Shown here one piece after another: positions 26,790-36,485 of a DNA stretch of 49,732 nt. Source of the stretch: Acidobacteriota bacterium. Its GTDB lineage: Bacteria > Acidobacteriota > Holophagae > Holophagales > Holophagaceae. The DNA is taken from positions 1-49,732 of the forward strand of contig JAJZQW010000012.1 in NCBI GenBank assembly GCA_021802985.1, written 5' to 3'. Every line of letters begins with the position of its first letter. Position 1 is the stretch's first letter. Position numbers and translations under genes: made by a program. Under the pieces are notes generated by a model. It searched no databases, had not been told where the DNA came from, and saw only the letters and a program-made list of their open reading frames with translations.

Positions 26790-28142
26790 TCAGGCCCCTT
26801 CGGGCAGGAAGACCTTGAAGGAGGCGCCCTGCCCGGGCTCGCTCCGCACACAGATCCCGCCGCCGTGGCTGCTGAGAATCCCGATCACAGCGGCCAGCCC
26901 CAGCCCGCGGCCGGTGAATCTCGTCGTGAAAAAGGGATCGAAGGCCTGGGTGACGACCTCTGGGACCATGCCCACCCCCGTATCCGCCACCTCCAGGGTC
27001 ACATAGCGCCCCGGAATCACGGGCAGGGCCCAGACGCGGGACTCGATGGTGAATTGACTGACGCCCTCCGCGCCCGTCCGGATGGTGACCAGGCCCTCCA
27101 CGTTCTCCGGGATGGCCTCCAGGCCGTTCGTGATCAGGTTCATCATCACCTGGTAGATCTGGGTGGGGTCGGCCATGACAAAGGGAAGCGGATCCGTCAG
27201 GTCACACTGGAGGGTCACGTTCCTGGGGATGGAAACGGAGATGATCGGCAGGATCTCCTTGACCACCCGGTTGACATCCACCTCTCCCACCACGAAGGCC
27301 TCCTGGCCCGCGTAGGCAAGCATCTGCTGGGTGAGCTCGGAAGCCCGCAGGGCCGCCTTCTCGATGGCCTCGAAGTAGGAGGCCACCTTGCCCTCCCCCC
27401 CGGCCGCGTCCTGGCCCAGGTTCGCATTGCCCATGATCGCGGTGAGGATGTTGTTGAAGTCGTGGGCGATGCCACCGGCAAGGACACCCAGTGTCTTCAG
27501 TTTCTGCGCCTGCTGCAGCTCGGCTTCGAGCCTGGACTGGGCTTCCTCGGCCTCTTTGCGCCCCGTGATGTCACTGAGCACGAGGCGACTCACGATCGCA
27601 TGGCCAGCCTCCTGGTCCAGGTCCATCTGGGTGTCCTGCGCGGAGACGGCGGCCAGATGCGCCCAGAAGACCGTCCCGTCCTTCCGCACCATCCGCAGGT
27701 CGCACGCATAGGGTTCACCCGTCTCCAGGAACCGCTTGCGGTGCAGGTAGTAGATGTCCTGGTCCTCCCGGTGGATGTACCGGGTGATCGGCTGCTGGAG
27801 GATCACGGCGCGGGGCACACCCAGCAGATTGACTGCGGTGAGGTTGATCTCCAGGACCAGCCCCTCCATGGAGAGGATGCAATAGCCCACCGGCGCCAGG
27901 TCATACAGGTCGAAGTAGCGCACCCGGGAGGCATTCAGCTCGATCTGGACCCGCCGCAATTCCTCGTTCTGCAGCTCCAGCTCGATTTGATGCACCCGCA
28001 GCTCGTGGAGCGTCCGCCGCATGTCCCGGGGCGAGAGGACCTCCGTGCTTTCCGGGAACACGGACCCCTTCTCACGGGCCACCTCCTCGGCTCGCCAACG
28101 CAGGTCGGCCGTTTTCCTGGGCCCGAAATCCTGACTAGTCAT
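26790..28142 (-). CDS. PAS-domain sensor histidine kinase
   Basis: A 450-residue cytosolic histidine kinase. An N-terminal helical stretch (LHELRVHQIELELQNEELRR) leads to a PAS domain around YFDLYDLAPVGYCILSMEG, through a PAC-like segment ending DITGRKEAEEAQ. The dimerisation/phosphoacceptor helix contains GGIAHDFNNILTAIMGNANL, and the ATPase domain has N and G boxes (MNLITNGLEAIP, DTGVGM, GRGLGLAAVIGI). There is no membrane segment or receiver domain, and no response regulator adjoins it. The start at 28142 overlaps the stop of the CheB-CheR-PAS gene by eight bases, so the two proteins are probably made together. Confidence 0.9.
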   Translation of the reverse strand: MTSQDFGPRKTADLRWRAEEVAREKGSVFPESTEVLSPRDMRRTLHELRVHQIELELQNEELRRVQIELNASRVRYFDLYDLAPVGYCILSMEGLVLEINLTAVNLLGVPRAVILQQPITRYIHREDQDIYYLHRKRFLETGEPYACDLRMVRKDGTVFWAHLAAVSAQDTQMDLDQEAGHAIVSRLVLSDITGRKEAEEAQSRLEAELQQAQKLKTLGVLAGGIAHDFNNILTAIMGNANLGQDAAGGEGKVASYFEAIEKAALRASELTQQMLAYAGQEAFVVGEVDVNRVVKEILPIISVSIPRNVTLQCDLTDPLPFVMADPTQIYQVMMNLITNGLEAIPENVEGLVTIRTGAEGVSQFTIESRVWALPVIPGRYVTLEVADTGVGMVPEVVTQAFDPFFTTRFTGRGLGLAAVIGILSSHGGGICVRSEPGQGASFKVFLPEGA

Positions 28143-31100
28143 TGGACACCACCTTCTTCCCCGGTCGCTTTTCGTTCCGTTGGGTCTCTGGCTCGCCCTG
28201 CAACCAGCGGCCCGTGGTTTCCGTCGCCTGGCCCAGCCACCTCAGGACACGGCCATCGACATGGCGCAGGGCACTCGCCCGTGCGTCGAATCCGCGATAA
28301 CCGCCGTCGTGATGGCGGAGCCGGAAGCCCGTGTCGAGGGGCTTTCCGGAGGCGATCGCGGCGTTCCAGAGGGTCATCACCGTACCCCGGTCCTCGGGGT
28401 GGATCAGATCGAGCCACCTGGAACCCAGCTGTTGGGCCTCCGGAACACCCGTGAATTCGATCCACTGCGGACTGAAGTAGTCACAGAAACCGTCGGGGCG
28501 GCTCGTCCACACGAATTGCGGCAGTGCCGCCGCAACCTGCTGGAAGAGGGATTCGCTCTCCCGCAGCGCGGCCTGCGTCCGTTTCATGTCCGTGATGTCC
28601 ACGAACGTGATGACCGCGCCCTCGATCACGTTGTCGAGGGTTCGGTACAGCTGGATGCGCATCGTGTACCACTTCCCCTCCGTGGTCTGCACCTCCACTT
28701 CCTTGGGCGTCAGCGTCGTCATTACGGCCTGTACGTCGTCGACCAGCCGGTCGTAGCCCACCAGCTTGGAGACGATGTGGCCCACGGGCCGCCCCACGTC
28801 ACCCAGGATCAGGTTGATGATCCGGGTGGCGGTGGGCGTGAAGCGGAGGATGCGCAGCTGGTGATCCACAAAGACCGTGCCGATGCCGGTACCCGCCAAC
28901 AGGTTGTTCATGTCGTTGTTCAGCCGCGACAGATCCACCACCTTGGTCTGCAGTTCCGCGTTGACCGTGGCCAGTTCCTCGTTCACGGATTGCAGTTCCT
29001 CCTTGGAGGTTTCCAGCTCCTCGTTGGTGGACTGCAATTCCTCGTTCACCGACTGCATTTCCTCGTTGGAGGATTTCAGCTCTTCGTTGGAGGTCTCCAG
29101 CTCCTCGTTCGAGGCCTTGAGATACTCCTCCTTGGCCTGCAGCTGCCGCTTGAGCGATTCGAGCCGCCCATCGGCACCCGCTGACGAATCACCCTGCTCC
29201 GGAGGCTGATCAGGAGAGACGAGATCCGGCGAAGGGGCCTCTTCCAGGATGACCAGGTACAGCGGTGCCTCGGGCTTCGGGCCAGGCGTGGTCGCCACCG
29301 GGCTGACGGTCAGGTTGACCGTGCTGAAATGACCATTGGTTCTGACGTGCAGCCCCAGGCAGTGCACGGTTGCTTCGGTTCCGACGGCCTTGTGCAGCGC
29401 CGTGGTCAATTCGTGTCGCAACCCTTCGCGCGCCATCTTCAGGATGTTATTGATTCCGACCTCGCCGGGCGTCGGTTCCAGGTACAAGCCGGTGCGGCCA
29501 TGAAGGTAGAGGATGTCGCCCCGGTCATTGATGAGCGCGCCGGCCGGGGCCACCAGCTGCAAGAGCGCCTGTTCCGTCAGTTCGCGCAGCGGTGGTTTCA
29601 TGGAGATGGCCGTTTTCCCCATGATCCGCTGGTGGGGCAGCTCCATCGCGGACATCGGCGGGAGGATCCGGCCCAGGGCCGTGCGCTGGGCGCCATGGAC
29701 ATCCTCCTTGCGCTGATACAGCTTCGCCTTGCGATCCAGCGCGGCAAACAGATCGCCAAAATCCCCCACGGTCTCCGAGGTGCCCTGGAAGAGAAAACCC
29801 CCAGGATTCAAGGCGTAGTGGAACAGGGGAATGAGCTTCTTCTGCAACTCACCGCCCATGTAGATCAGGAGATTCCGGCAGCTGATCAGATCGAGCTTCG
29901 AAAAGGGCGGATCCTTGATCAGGTCCTGCTCGGAAAAGATCACCATGTCGCGGATGATCTTGTGGACGCGATAGGCGCTGCCATCGGGCTCGGCGGTAAA
30001 GAATCGGGAGAGCCGATCCGGCGAGAGATCGGCGGCGATGCTGGCCGGATAGAGGCCCGCCCGGGCGGTGGCAATGGCCTGGCCATCCAGGTCGGTGGCG
30101 AAGACTTGCACAGCATGGCTTTGTTTCAGCGTCTCCATGCGTTCCTGCAGGAGGATGGCGATGGAGTAGGCCTCCTCGCCGGTGGAACAGCCCGGCGACC
30201 AGACCCGCACCGGGGCGCCCCCTGGCTTGTCCGCGAAGAGCCTGGGGATGACCTGTTCTTCAAGGGCCCTGAAGGCCTCCGGATCACGGAAGAAATTGGT
30301 CACGCCGATCAGCAGGTCCCGGAAGAGTCCTTCCACCTCCGCCGGTGTGTGCTGGGCGTATTTGACATACTCGTCGATCGTATCGATCTGATGCACAGCC
30401 ATGCGCCGCTCGATGCGGCGATGGATGGTGCTCGGCTTGTAGTTGGAAAAATCGTGGCCAGTCTGGAGGCGCATCAGGACGAAGAGCTTGCTCAACGCAC
30501 CCTCAATCCTGGGCGCCTGGGCCGCGGCGGCGCGGGAGGACCGGCCGAAGGCATGGGCCACATAGCCCACGAGCTGGGCGGGCATCTCCGCCGGCGGGAG
30601 TTCGAAATCCACGAGACCCGTGGCGATGGCACTGCGGGGCATGCCGTCGTACTCGCTGGAATCAGGGTTCTGCGCCATCACCATGCCGCCCTCGCCCTTG
30701 ATGGCCCGGAGGCCCAGGGTGCCATCGCTGCCGGTGCCGGATAGCACGATGCAGATGGCCCGCTCATGCTGGTCCTGGGCCAGCGAGCGGAAGAAGAAAT
30801 CAATCGGAAGGCGCTGACCGCGGGGCGCGGCAGGTTCCAGCAACTGGAGCGCACCATTCAGGAAGGCCATGTCCCGGTTGGGCGGAATGATGTAGGCGCA
30901 GTTCGGCTTCACCACCATCCCGTCTTCGACCTCGAAGACCTGCATGCGGGTGTAGCGCCGGATGAGGTCGGTGAGGATGCTCTTGTGGTCCGGGGCCAGG
31001 TGCTGCACCAGGACAAAGGCCATGCCAGGGTCGGCCCCGACGGGCATGCCGGAAAAGAAGGCTTCGAAGGCCGCCAGTCCCCCGGCCGAAGCGCCGATGC

Positions 31101-31269
31101 CGACGATGGGGAATCGCGCCTCCTGCGGTTCCTGCCTGCGCGAGGCTGTCTTCCCTGCGGCGCCAGGATCGGCCCCGGCCGGAGAGAGGGTCGGTTCGCC
31201 CCGCTCGCCAGACGGCGGTGGTTTCTGTTTCGCGATTTCCCTTTTCTTCTTCATGACCATGGTGCTCAT
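28135..31269 (-). CDS. CheB-CheR-PAS fusion signalling protein
   Basis: A large cytosolic fusion of about 1,045 residues. First comes a CheB methylesterase domain with Ser in GIGASAGGLAAFE, His in LVQHLAPDHKS and Asp in LSGTGSDGTLG. A CheR methyltransferase domain follows (LIGVTNFFRDPEAF; SAM motif WSPGCSTGEEAYSIA). Then comes a coiled coil of heptads such as SNEELETSNEELKSSNEE, and two PAS domains (FVDHQLRILRFTPTATRI; TSRPDGFCDYFSPQWIEFTG). CheB lacks its usual receiver domain. No histidine-kinase domain is fused; the next gene supplies one. In-frame starts exist at 31305, 31269, 31260 and 31254; 31269 is a compromise. Confidence 0.88.
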   Translation of the reverse strand: MSTMVMKKKREIAKQKPPPSGERGEPTLSPAGADPGAAGKTASRRQEPQEARFPIVGIGASAGGLAAFEAFFSGMPVGADPGMAFVLVQHLAPDHKSILTDLIRRYTRMQVFEVEDGMVVKPNCAYIIPPNRDMAFLNGALQLLEPAAPRGQRLPIDFFFRSLAQDQHERAICIVLSGTGSDGTLGLRAIKGEGGMVMAQNPDSSEYDGMPRSAIATGLVDFELPPAEMPAQLVGYVAHAFGRSSRAAAAQAPRIEGALSKLFVLMRLQTGHDFSNYKPSTIHRRIERRMAVHQIDTIDEYVKYAQHTPAEVEGLFRDLLIGVTNFFRDPEAFRALEEQVIPRLFADKPGGAPVRVWSPGCSTGEEAYSIAILLQERMETLKQSHAVQVFATDLDGQAIATARAGLYPASIAADLSPDRLSRFFTAEPDGSAYRVHKIIRDMVIFSEQDLIKDPPFSKLDLISCRNLLIYMGGELQKKLIPLFHYALNPGGFLFQGTSETVGDFGDLFAALDRKAKLYQRKEDVHGAQRTALGRILPPMSAMELPHQRIMGKTAISMKPPLRELTEQALLQLVAPAGALINDRGDILYLHGRTGLYLEPTPGEVGINNILKMAREGLRHELTTALHKAVGTEATVHCLGLHVRTNGHFSTVNLTVSPVATTPGPKPEAPLYLVILEEAPSPDLVSPDQPPEQGDSSAGADGRLESLKRQLQAKEEYLKASNEELETSNEELKSSNEEMQSVNEELQSTNEELETSKEELQSVNEELATVNAELQTKVVDLSRLNNDMNNLLAGTGIGTVFVDHQLRILRFTPTATRIINLILGDVGRPVGHIVSKLVGYDRLVDDVQAVMTTLTPKEVEVQTTEGKWYTMRIQLYRTLDNVIEGAVITFVDITDMKRTQAALRESESLFQQVAAALPQFVWTSRPDGFCDYFSPQWIEFTGVPEAQQLGSRWLDLIHPEDRGTVMTLWNAAIASGKPLDTGFRLRHHDGGYRGFDARASALRHVDGRVLRWLGQATETTGRWLQGEPETQRNEKRPGKKVVSND

Positions 31270-31393
31270 CCCCCCGGAATGGACAACGCCTGGGGGCGTT
31301 CCCATTCAACTGCTCACCGATGCGATCCTGGTCATCCGCGGGAAACACCGCGGCGTTGGCAAATGAAACAAACACGACATGGGAGGCCTGGAT

Positions 31394-32080
31394 TCAATTC
31401 AACTGAACGGAAACCGAGATGGCGATGCGATCCAGGGGGTGCCGACGATTGTAGAGGTAGTAGCCATCCCCAGCGTAGTCGATATAGACATCATCGCTGT
31501 CGTACCAGTTGTCCGACCAGTATTCAGGCCACGGATCCAGGACGCTGAACCAGAAGCCGCCGAACTGGAAGCGGGGGTACCCGCCGAACACGATCAAGGG
31601 GTAGCTGCGGAGGCGGAAGACGCGGCTCGGACCAAAGTGGCCCCGGTAACGATTCTCTGGAATGCGATAGCCCGTGTAGCTGCCGCGCTGGTCCCAGGTG
31701 CGATGTTCGGACCGCCAGTTCCGGGCTCGGCGCTGCTGCCAGACGCCGTGCTGTTCCCGCTGTGGAACGGGCTTGGCCTGCCGCTGGCGCTGCTGTTCCT
31801 GCTGCACCCTGGCCGGCTGTGGGCGCGGCTGCATCGGTCGCTCTCTGGGCGACGCCGGTTGCCGACCCGGCTGGCCCTCGGCATGGGATGGCTGCGCCTG
31901 CCGCATGGGCCTGGGTTGCGGCTGCTCCGGCCTGGGCTGCTGCTTCTCCCGCTGGGGCCGCTGCTGATCCTGGGGATGCCTGGCCTTTTCTTCGCCCCGA
32001 TCCTGCTGGGCGAACGCCGGCGCCGCTGCTCCGAGCAGCAGCAGGAGCACGCCCGTCTTCATCTTGCCCAGTGATTTCAT
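31394..32080 (-). CDS. secreted Gln/Pro/Arg-rich protein
   Basis: A 228-residue exported protein. The signal peptide (MKTGVLLLLLGAAAPAFAQQ) is followed by about 110 residues of low-complexity Gln, Pro, Arg and Glu. The ordered, aromatic C-terminal part contains FGGYPRFQFGGFWFSVLDPWPEYW and then DDVYIDYAGDGYYLYNRRHP. The C-terminal pattern recurs in hypothetical envelope proteins, but I know no function. The start at 32080 has a strong AGGAGG; the longer frame to 32401 overlaps the cardiolipin synthase gene in another frame and is not used. Confidence 0.75.
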   Translation of the reverse strand: MKSLGKMKTGVLLLLLGAAAPAFAQQDRGEEKARHPQDQQRPQREKQQPRPEQPQPRPMRQAQPSHAEGQPGRQPASPRERPMQPRPQPARVQQEQQRQRQAKPVPQREQHGVWQQRRARNWRSEHRTWDQRGSYTGYRIPENRYRGHFGPSRVFRLRSYPLIVFGGYPRFQFGGFWFSVLDPWPEYWSDNWYDSDDVYIDYAGDGYYLYNRRHPLDRIAISVSVQLN

Positions 32081-32168
32081 GGGGATTGCCTCCTGTTCGG
32101 TGATGTCCTGTGGCCATTGCCTGATGCGTCGGACACGGCCTGATCCAAGTTCCTCCGTCTCGCGGGGC

Positions 32169-33647
32169 TCATAGCCAATAAGAGAGCAGTCGGGCGAACC
32201 ATTCCTTGAGTCGCTGCCCCAGGGGGCGCCGCTCCCACTGCTCCAGCGTGATCTGGTTCGTATCCTTAAGATCGTCGCGGAAGGCGCGCTCCATCTCCCG
32301 CCCGAAGTCGTCCCCCAGCACGACGACGTTGACCTCCTTGTTATGGAGGAAGCTCCGCATGTCCAGGTTGGTGGAGCCCACCGTGGACCAGCTGCCATCA
32401 ATAACGGCCGTCTTGGCGTGCAACACGGAAGTCTTCAGCGCGTAGACCGAGATGCCGGCCTTGAGCATCTGGGTGTAGAAGGACTGCCCCGCATACAACA
32501 CCGGCCCGCCATCGGAGACGCTGGGCAGGATGATTTTCACATCCACACCGCGGCGGACGGCCTCGGCGAGCGCCCGCAGGATCTGGGCGTCAGGGGCGAA
32601 ATACGCGACGGTGATGTGGATGGATTTCGTGGCGCTCTGGATGGCCAGGAAATAGGTCTTGTAGATCTCGTAGTCGCCGCCGGGCTGGCTGCCAAGCACT
32701 CGCACGACCTTGTTGCCCACCGCTGGCTGCAGAGGGAAGTAGTCCCGATCCGGCAGCGCGCCTTCCTTCTGGCTGGCCCAGTTGTCCAGGAACAGCCATT
32801 GCAGTGCGGTCACGGCGGGGCCCTCGATCTGGATGTGGGTTTCCCGCCAGCCCACGGAGGTTCGGTTCTTGGCGTGGGACCTGAACAGCGAGCTGCTGGA
32901 ATAGGCGGCGGTGATGTTCACGCCGCCGGTGAAGGCCACTTTCCCGTCCACCACCAGGATCTTCCGGTGGTCGCGGTTGTTGATGCGCCAGTGGCCCAGC
33001 CGGTGGAATGGGCTCACGGGGTGGTAGGGCAACAGCCGGATGCCGGCCGCCTGCATCCGGTCGAAGAAGGCCTGGGGGGTGCCCAGCGTGCCGACACAGT
33101 CATAGATGATGCTGACCTGGACGCCCTCCTTCTGCTTCGCGATGAGCGCGTCGGCGAACTTCATGCCGAGCGGATCCTGGTCGAAGAGGTAGGTCTCCAG
33201 GTTGATGGTGTCCTTCGCCCCAGCCACCGCCACCAACATCGCCGTGATGATGCTGGGACCGTCGAAGAGCAACTTGACGTTGTTCCCTGCAATGAGCGGC
33301 CGGCCCGAAGCGGCTTCTTCCAGGGCGGCCAGCGTCTTGGCGTCGGCCCTGGTGTGCCCCAGGCGCTTGGCAAGCAGCGAGGCGGCCTCCCTTTCGTTCA
33401 ACGCCCCATGACCATCGATGACGCTGGGCTTGGTGGGCGCGTTCCTGGGCACCTTCAGACTCATGTCCGGCAGGCGCGCGCAGGCGACATTCGCCAGGCA
33501 GGCCGCCAACGCCCAGAACCACATGGCCTTCGAGTGGCCCGGCCTCCGAAGGCCCACGGTCACATGCCGACGCTGCTGCATCCAGCGGTTCACCCGGTTC
33601 CCGAGCAGGGGAACAGGAACCCGCGGTGGCGCGGCAAAGCTAGGCAT
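32169..33647 (-). CDS. cardiolipin synthase / phospholipase D-like protein
   Basis: A phospholipase D superfamily protein of up to 492 residues. Two HKD motifs are intact: NNRDHRKILVVDGKVAFTGG and LHAKTAVIDGSWSTVGSTN. Such enzymes join phosphatidylglycerol molecules into cardiolipin or act as phospholipases. Near the N-terminus a hydrophobic stretch (AMWFWALAACLANVACARL) suggests membrane anchoring or a lipoprotein signal, unlike the double helix of classical ClsA. The ATG at 33647 overlaps the stop of the alcohol dehydrogenase gene by eight bases but lacks a clear Shine-Dalgarno site. Starts further in, including the ATG just before WFWALAAC, are possible. Confidence 0.85.
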   Translation of the reverse strand: MPSFAAPPRVPVPLLGNRVNRWMQQRRHVTVGLRRPGHSKAMWFWALAACLANVACARLPDMSLKVPRNAPTKPSVIDGHGALNEREAASLLAKRLGHTRADAKTLAALEEAASGRPLIAGNNVKLLFDGPSIITAMLVAVAGAKDTINLETYLFDQDPLGMKFADALIAKQKEGVQVSIIYDCVGTLGTPQAFFDRMQAAGIRLLPYHPVSPFHRLGHWRINNRDHRKILVVDGKVAFTGGVNITAAYSSSSLFRSHAKNRTSVGWRETHIQIEGPAVTALQWLFLDNWASQKEGALPDRDYFPLQPAVGNKVVRVLGSQPGGDYEIYKTYFLAIQSATKSIHITVAYFAPDAQILRALAEAVRRGVDVKIILPSVSDGGPVLYAGQSFYTQMLKAGISVYALKTSVLHAKTAVIDGSWSTVGSTNLDMRSFLHNKEVNVVVLGDDFGREMERAFRDDLKDTNQITLEQWERRPLGQRLKEWFARLLSYWL

Positions 33648-34683
33648 GGGTGATCATCACTTTCAGGGCGTGTTCTTTCCCGGCATTGCCAAACGTGTCG
33701 TAGGCCCGCATCAGGTCATTCAATACAAAGTGATGCGTGATCAACTGCTTCGGATTGATCCTGGCCGACAAAACGGTTTTCAGAAGCATCGGGGTCGTCA
33801 CGGTATCCACCAGGCGGGTGGTGAGGGTGATGTTCTGCGACCAGAGTTTGTCCAGGTTCAGCTGAACCGGCTTGCCATGCACACCAATATTGGCGATGTG
33901 CCCCCCCGCCGTCACAATGGCCTGGCAGACATCGAAACTTGCCGCGATCCCAATGGCCTCGATCGCGACATCCACGCCCCGGTTGCCGGTGAGGGCCATC
34001 ACCTTCTCGGCGGCCTTGCCATCGCTGTTGTTGACGACCTTCGTCGCTCCGAAGGTTTTGGCTACCTCCAGACGGTTGTCATCGACATCGATCAGGATGA
34101 GCTCCGCCGGAGAGAAGAATTGGGCCGTCAGAAGGGCCGCCAACCCGATGGGACCTGCACCGACAATCGCCACCATGTCGCCGGGCTGGACCTGCCCCTT
34201 GAGGACGCCACATTCGAATCCGGTCGGAAGAATGTCGCTCAGCATGACGAGCGCTTCTTCATCGGCTCCGGTGGGAACCGGATACAGGCTGTTGTCTGCG
34301 AAGGGGATCCGGACATACTCCGCCTGGGTTCCATCGATCAGGTTCCCGAGAATCCAACCTCCCCCGTTCTCACAGTGGGAATACATCCCCTTCTTGCAGT
34401 TGAGGCATCTGCCGCAGGAGGTGATGCACGAGATGAGCACCCGGTCGCCCACGCTGAAGTTGGCGACACTCCCGCCGACCTGTTCGACCACGCCGACCCC
34501 CTCGTGGCCCAAGATCCGGCCTGTCGCGACCGTGGGCAGGTCCCCTTTCAGAATGTGCAGATCCGTGCCGCAGATCGTCGTCTTGGTGATCTTGACGATG
34601 GCATCGGTGGGCGCCGTGATGACGGGTTTCGGTCTCTCTTCCAGCGCGCGTTTTCCAGGACCGTTGTAGACGAGGGCTTTCAT
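33640..34683 (-). CDS. zinc-dependent alcohol dehydrogenase
   Basis: A 347-residue medium-chain zinc dehydrogenase. Catalytic zinc ligands appear in CGTDLHILKGD and GHEGVGVVEQVG. The structural zinc cysteines are CITSCGRCLNCKKGMYSHC. The NAD(P)-binding fold has VGAGPIGLAALL with an aspartate after the second strand (IDVDDNR), favouring NAD. It resembles secondary-alcohol/threonine-dehydrogenase-type enzymes; the substrate cannot be assigned. The start at 34683 follows GGAG; twelve upstream codons from 34716 are not family-like. It sits inside the stress cassette. Confidence 0.92.
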   Translation of the reverse strand: MKALVYNGPGKRALEERPKPVITAPTDAIVKITKTTICGTDLHILKGDLPTVATGRILGHEGVGVVEQVGGSVANFSVGDRVLISCITSCGRCLNCKKGMYSHCENGGGWILGNLIDGTQAEYVRIPFADNSLYPVPTGADEEALVMLSDILPTGFECGVLKGQVQPGDMVAIVGAGPIGLAALLTAQFFSPAELILIDVDDNRLEVAKTFGATKVVNNSDGKAAEKVMALTGNRGVDVAIEAIGIAASFDVCQAIVTAGGHIANIGVHGKPVQLNLDKLWSQNITLTTRLVDTVTTPMLLKTVLSARINPKQLITHHFVLNDLMRAYDTFGNAGKEHALKVMITHA

Positions 34684-34774
34684 GGTTGGAACTCCGTTCA
34701 TGCTGGGGTCTGGCAATGATTCCGAGCTGACCCGCCTGGGCCCATTCGGCCCTGGCCTGGGGTGTTGGAGGTCT

Positions 34775-35317
34775 TCAGGTCTGGCTCATCAACTGCCGGC
34801 AGCCCTCCGAATGCACCCCGATCTGCGCGGCGCCGGCCAGCTGGAGGATGCTTTTGGCCTTGGCCGCATCCGCCTCGGCGCCATGGGCGATCACAAGGAA
34901 CTTGTCGGATCGGACCGCGGTCTCGTACTGCAGGCAGCTGTTCTCGGGAATGCCGATGCTATAGAGGCCGGCAGCCAGGACCCCGAATCCGCCAACCACC
35001 ACGGCACCCTCCATGGCTCCGACGATCCAGCTGACCAGGGGACCGAACACGATGAGGGGACCGAGGCCGGGAACGACGAAAAGGGCCGATCCGAAGAGCA
35101 GTCCCCAGAACCCGCCCCAGAAGGCGCCGCGCTTGCCCCAGAGTTTCATGCGGTCACCGGCATTGTAGAAGCCCACGACATGCTCCTCGGTGTGGTAGTC
35201 CTTCCCCACAATGGAGAGTCGCTTCATGTCGAACCCCGCGAGCTGAAGTTCCTTGATGCTCGTTTCGGCCTGAACGTGGGAATCGAAAATGCCCACCACT
35301 GCGTTGCGCTCGTCCAT
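34775..35317 (-). CDS. YflT/17M-like general stress protein with membrane hairpin
   Basis: A 180-residue protein. The N-terminal half (VVGIFDSHVQAETSIKELQLAGFDM, then SIVGKDYHTEEHVVGFYNAGDRMK) resembles the YflT or heat-induced stress domain found in general stress protein 17M. A glycine-rich membrane hairpin follows (GAFWGGFWGLLFGSALFVVPGLG and GAMEGAVVVGGFGVLAAGLY). The C-terminal part folds back into a soluble ferredoxin-like unit (KFLVIAHGAEADAAKAK). Molecular function is unknown. AAGGAG precedes the ATG. It is the kind of gene often found among DUF1269-type stress genes. Confidence 0.75.
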   Translation of the reverse strand: MDERNAVVGIFDSHVQAETSIKELQLAGFDMKRLSIVGKDYHTEEHVVGFYNAGDRMKLWGKRGAFWGGFWGLLFGSALFVVPGLGPLIVFGPLVSWIVGAMEGAVVVGGFGVLAAGLYSIGIPENSCLQYETAVRSDKFLVIAHGAEADAAKAKSILQLAGAAQIGVHSEGCRQLMSQT

Positions 35318-35370
35318 GGTTCAACTCCTTGTGGTTTGGGGGGAATGCGTCGATTGGCTGAGCGGCTCGT

Positions 35371-36192
35371 TCAGGCGTCGCACATGCCGCGCCTCGGGTC
35401 AAAGGCCGCCCAGGCCAGCCAGTCCCTAAGGGCTTCGTTGAAAGCTCCGAACTGCTCAAAGGCAACCAGATGGCCCGCGTCGAAGATGAGCTTCAATTGG
35501 GTATTGGGGATGGCCTTGGTCAGGGCTTCGGCTTCGCTGGGCGGGATGATGGTGTCGTCGGCACCCGCGATCACCAGGGTCGGCACCTGGATCTTGTCCA
35601 GCCAGGCCCCCGCGTCGGGCCGCTCGGCCATGCCCAGCAGGGCGCCGACGACCCCCTCGGGGTTGGAGCCGGTCATGAAGTCCCGCACGGATTGAGCCAT
35701 GGCCGCATCCGTGTTGCCGGAGGAAAGCATCTTGGGCGCCATGGCGTCCACCACCACCGAGACACCCTTCGCCCTCACCTTCTCCGCGGTCGCCCGGCGG
35801 GCGGCGGCAGCCTCGGGGGTATCCGGACCGGCCTTCGTGCCCACCAGCACCAGCCCTCGAAGCGCCTGCGGGAAGGCCTTCGCGAAGGCCAGTGCGACAT
35901 AGCCACCCATGGAGTGGCCCGCGAGGATGACGGGGCCGGTATCCAGGTGCTGCAACAAGGCGTAGAGGTCTTCGGCGAAACGGCTCATGGACACGGGACC
36001 GCCCGTCGCCTCGCTCTCCCCAAGGCCCCGCAGGTCAGGCGCGATCACCCGGTTCGTCGCCTTGAAGGCCCCCACCTGCTTGGACCAGGTGCCCCGGTTC
36101 AGCGGAAAACCATGGACAAAGACCAGCGGAAGGCCCTTGCCTTCGCCCTCGTCTGTGTAGGCCACTTCGATTCCATTCACCTTCGTGCGCAT
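35371..36192 (-). CDS. alpha/beta hydrolase
   Basis: A 273-residue alpha/beta-hydrolase-fold enzyme. The oxyanion region HGFPLNRGTW, the nucleophile elbow GHSMGGYVAL and the later acid (IAGADDTIIP) and histidine (DAGHLVAFEQ) complete the catalytic triad. It resembles 3-oxoadipate enol-lactonase, esterase and haloperoxidase relatives; the sequence does not decide the substrate. There is no signal peptide. The start at 36192 is where similarity begins. About 290 bases of apparently non-coding DNA separate it from the OmpA gene upstream. Confidence 0.85.
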   Translation of the reverse strand: MRTKVNGIEVAYTDEGEGKGLPLVFVHGFPLNRGTWSKQVGAFKATNRVIAPDLRGLGESEATGGPVSMSRFAEDLYALLQHLDTGPVILAGHSMGGYVALAFAKAFPQALRGLVLVGTKAGPDTPEAAAARRATAEKVRAKGVSVVVDAMAPKMLSSGNTDAAMAQSVRDFMTGSNPEGVVGALLGMAERPDAGAWLDKIQVPTLVIAGADDTIIPPSEAEALTKAIPNTQLKLIFDAGHLVAFEQFGAFNEALRDWLAWAAFDPRRGMCDA

Positions 36193-36485
36193 GGGGCGGC
36201 CTCTCGTCATTCGGTTGGATCGTTCATGGGCGGGGGATCATCCGTGGATGAGTTCGGCGGCGGCGAGGGTGCTCATTCGCAGATGGCCTTCTCGGCCTCA
36301 GGGTTGGTCTTGATGGACATGGCTGGGTCCTCGGCGCGGGAGTGTGTTCATCCATGGATTCGGCTTCGACTCGGGTTCGTATGGCATGTCACTTCCCGAT
36401 GCCTCTGACAGCATCGGCAAGCCCCCCGGTTCTCCGCCTCGCAGGTCGGGACCGGGGGTCTTGCCTCGCTGGGAAAGGTCCGTAC
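36193..36485. other. intergenic gap without recognised gene
   Basis: This gap lies between two minus-strand genes. I see no terminator with a T run and no clear promoter. A 15-codon minus-strand frame (36273-36320) has a GAGG site in front but matches nothing I know. Confidence 0.4.

Noticed and set aside
36273..36320. A 15-codon minus-strand frame with a GAGG site.
   Set aside because: Too short and without similarity to call a gene; noted only in the intergenic entry.
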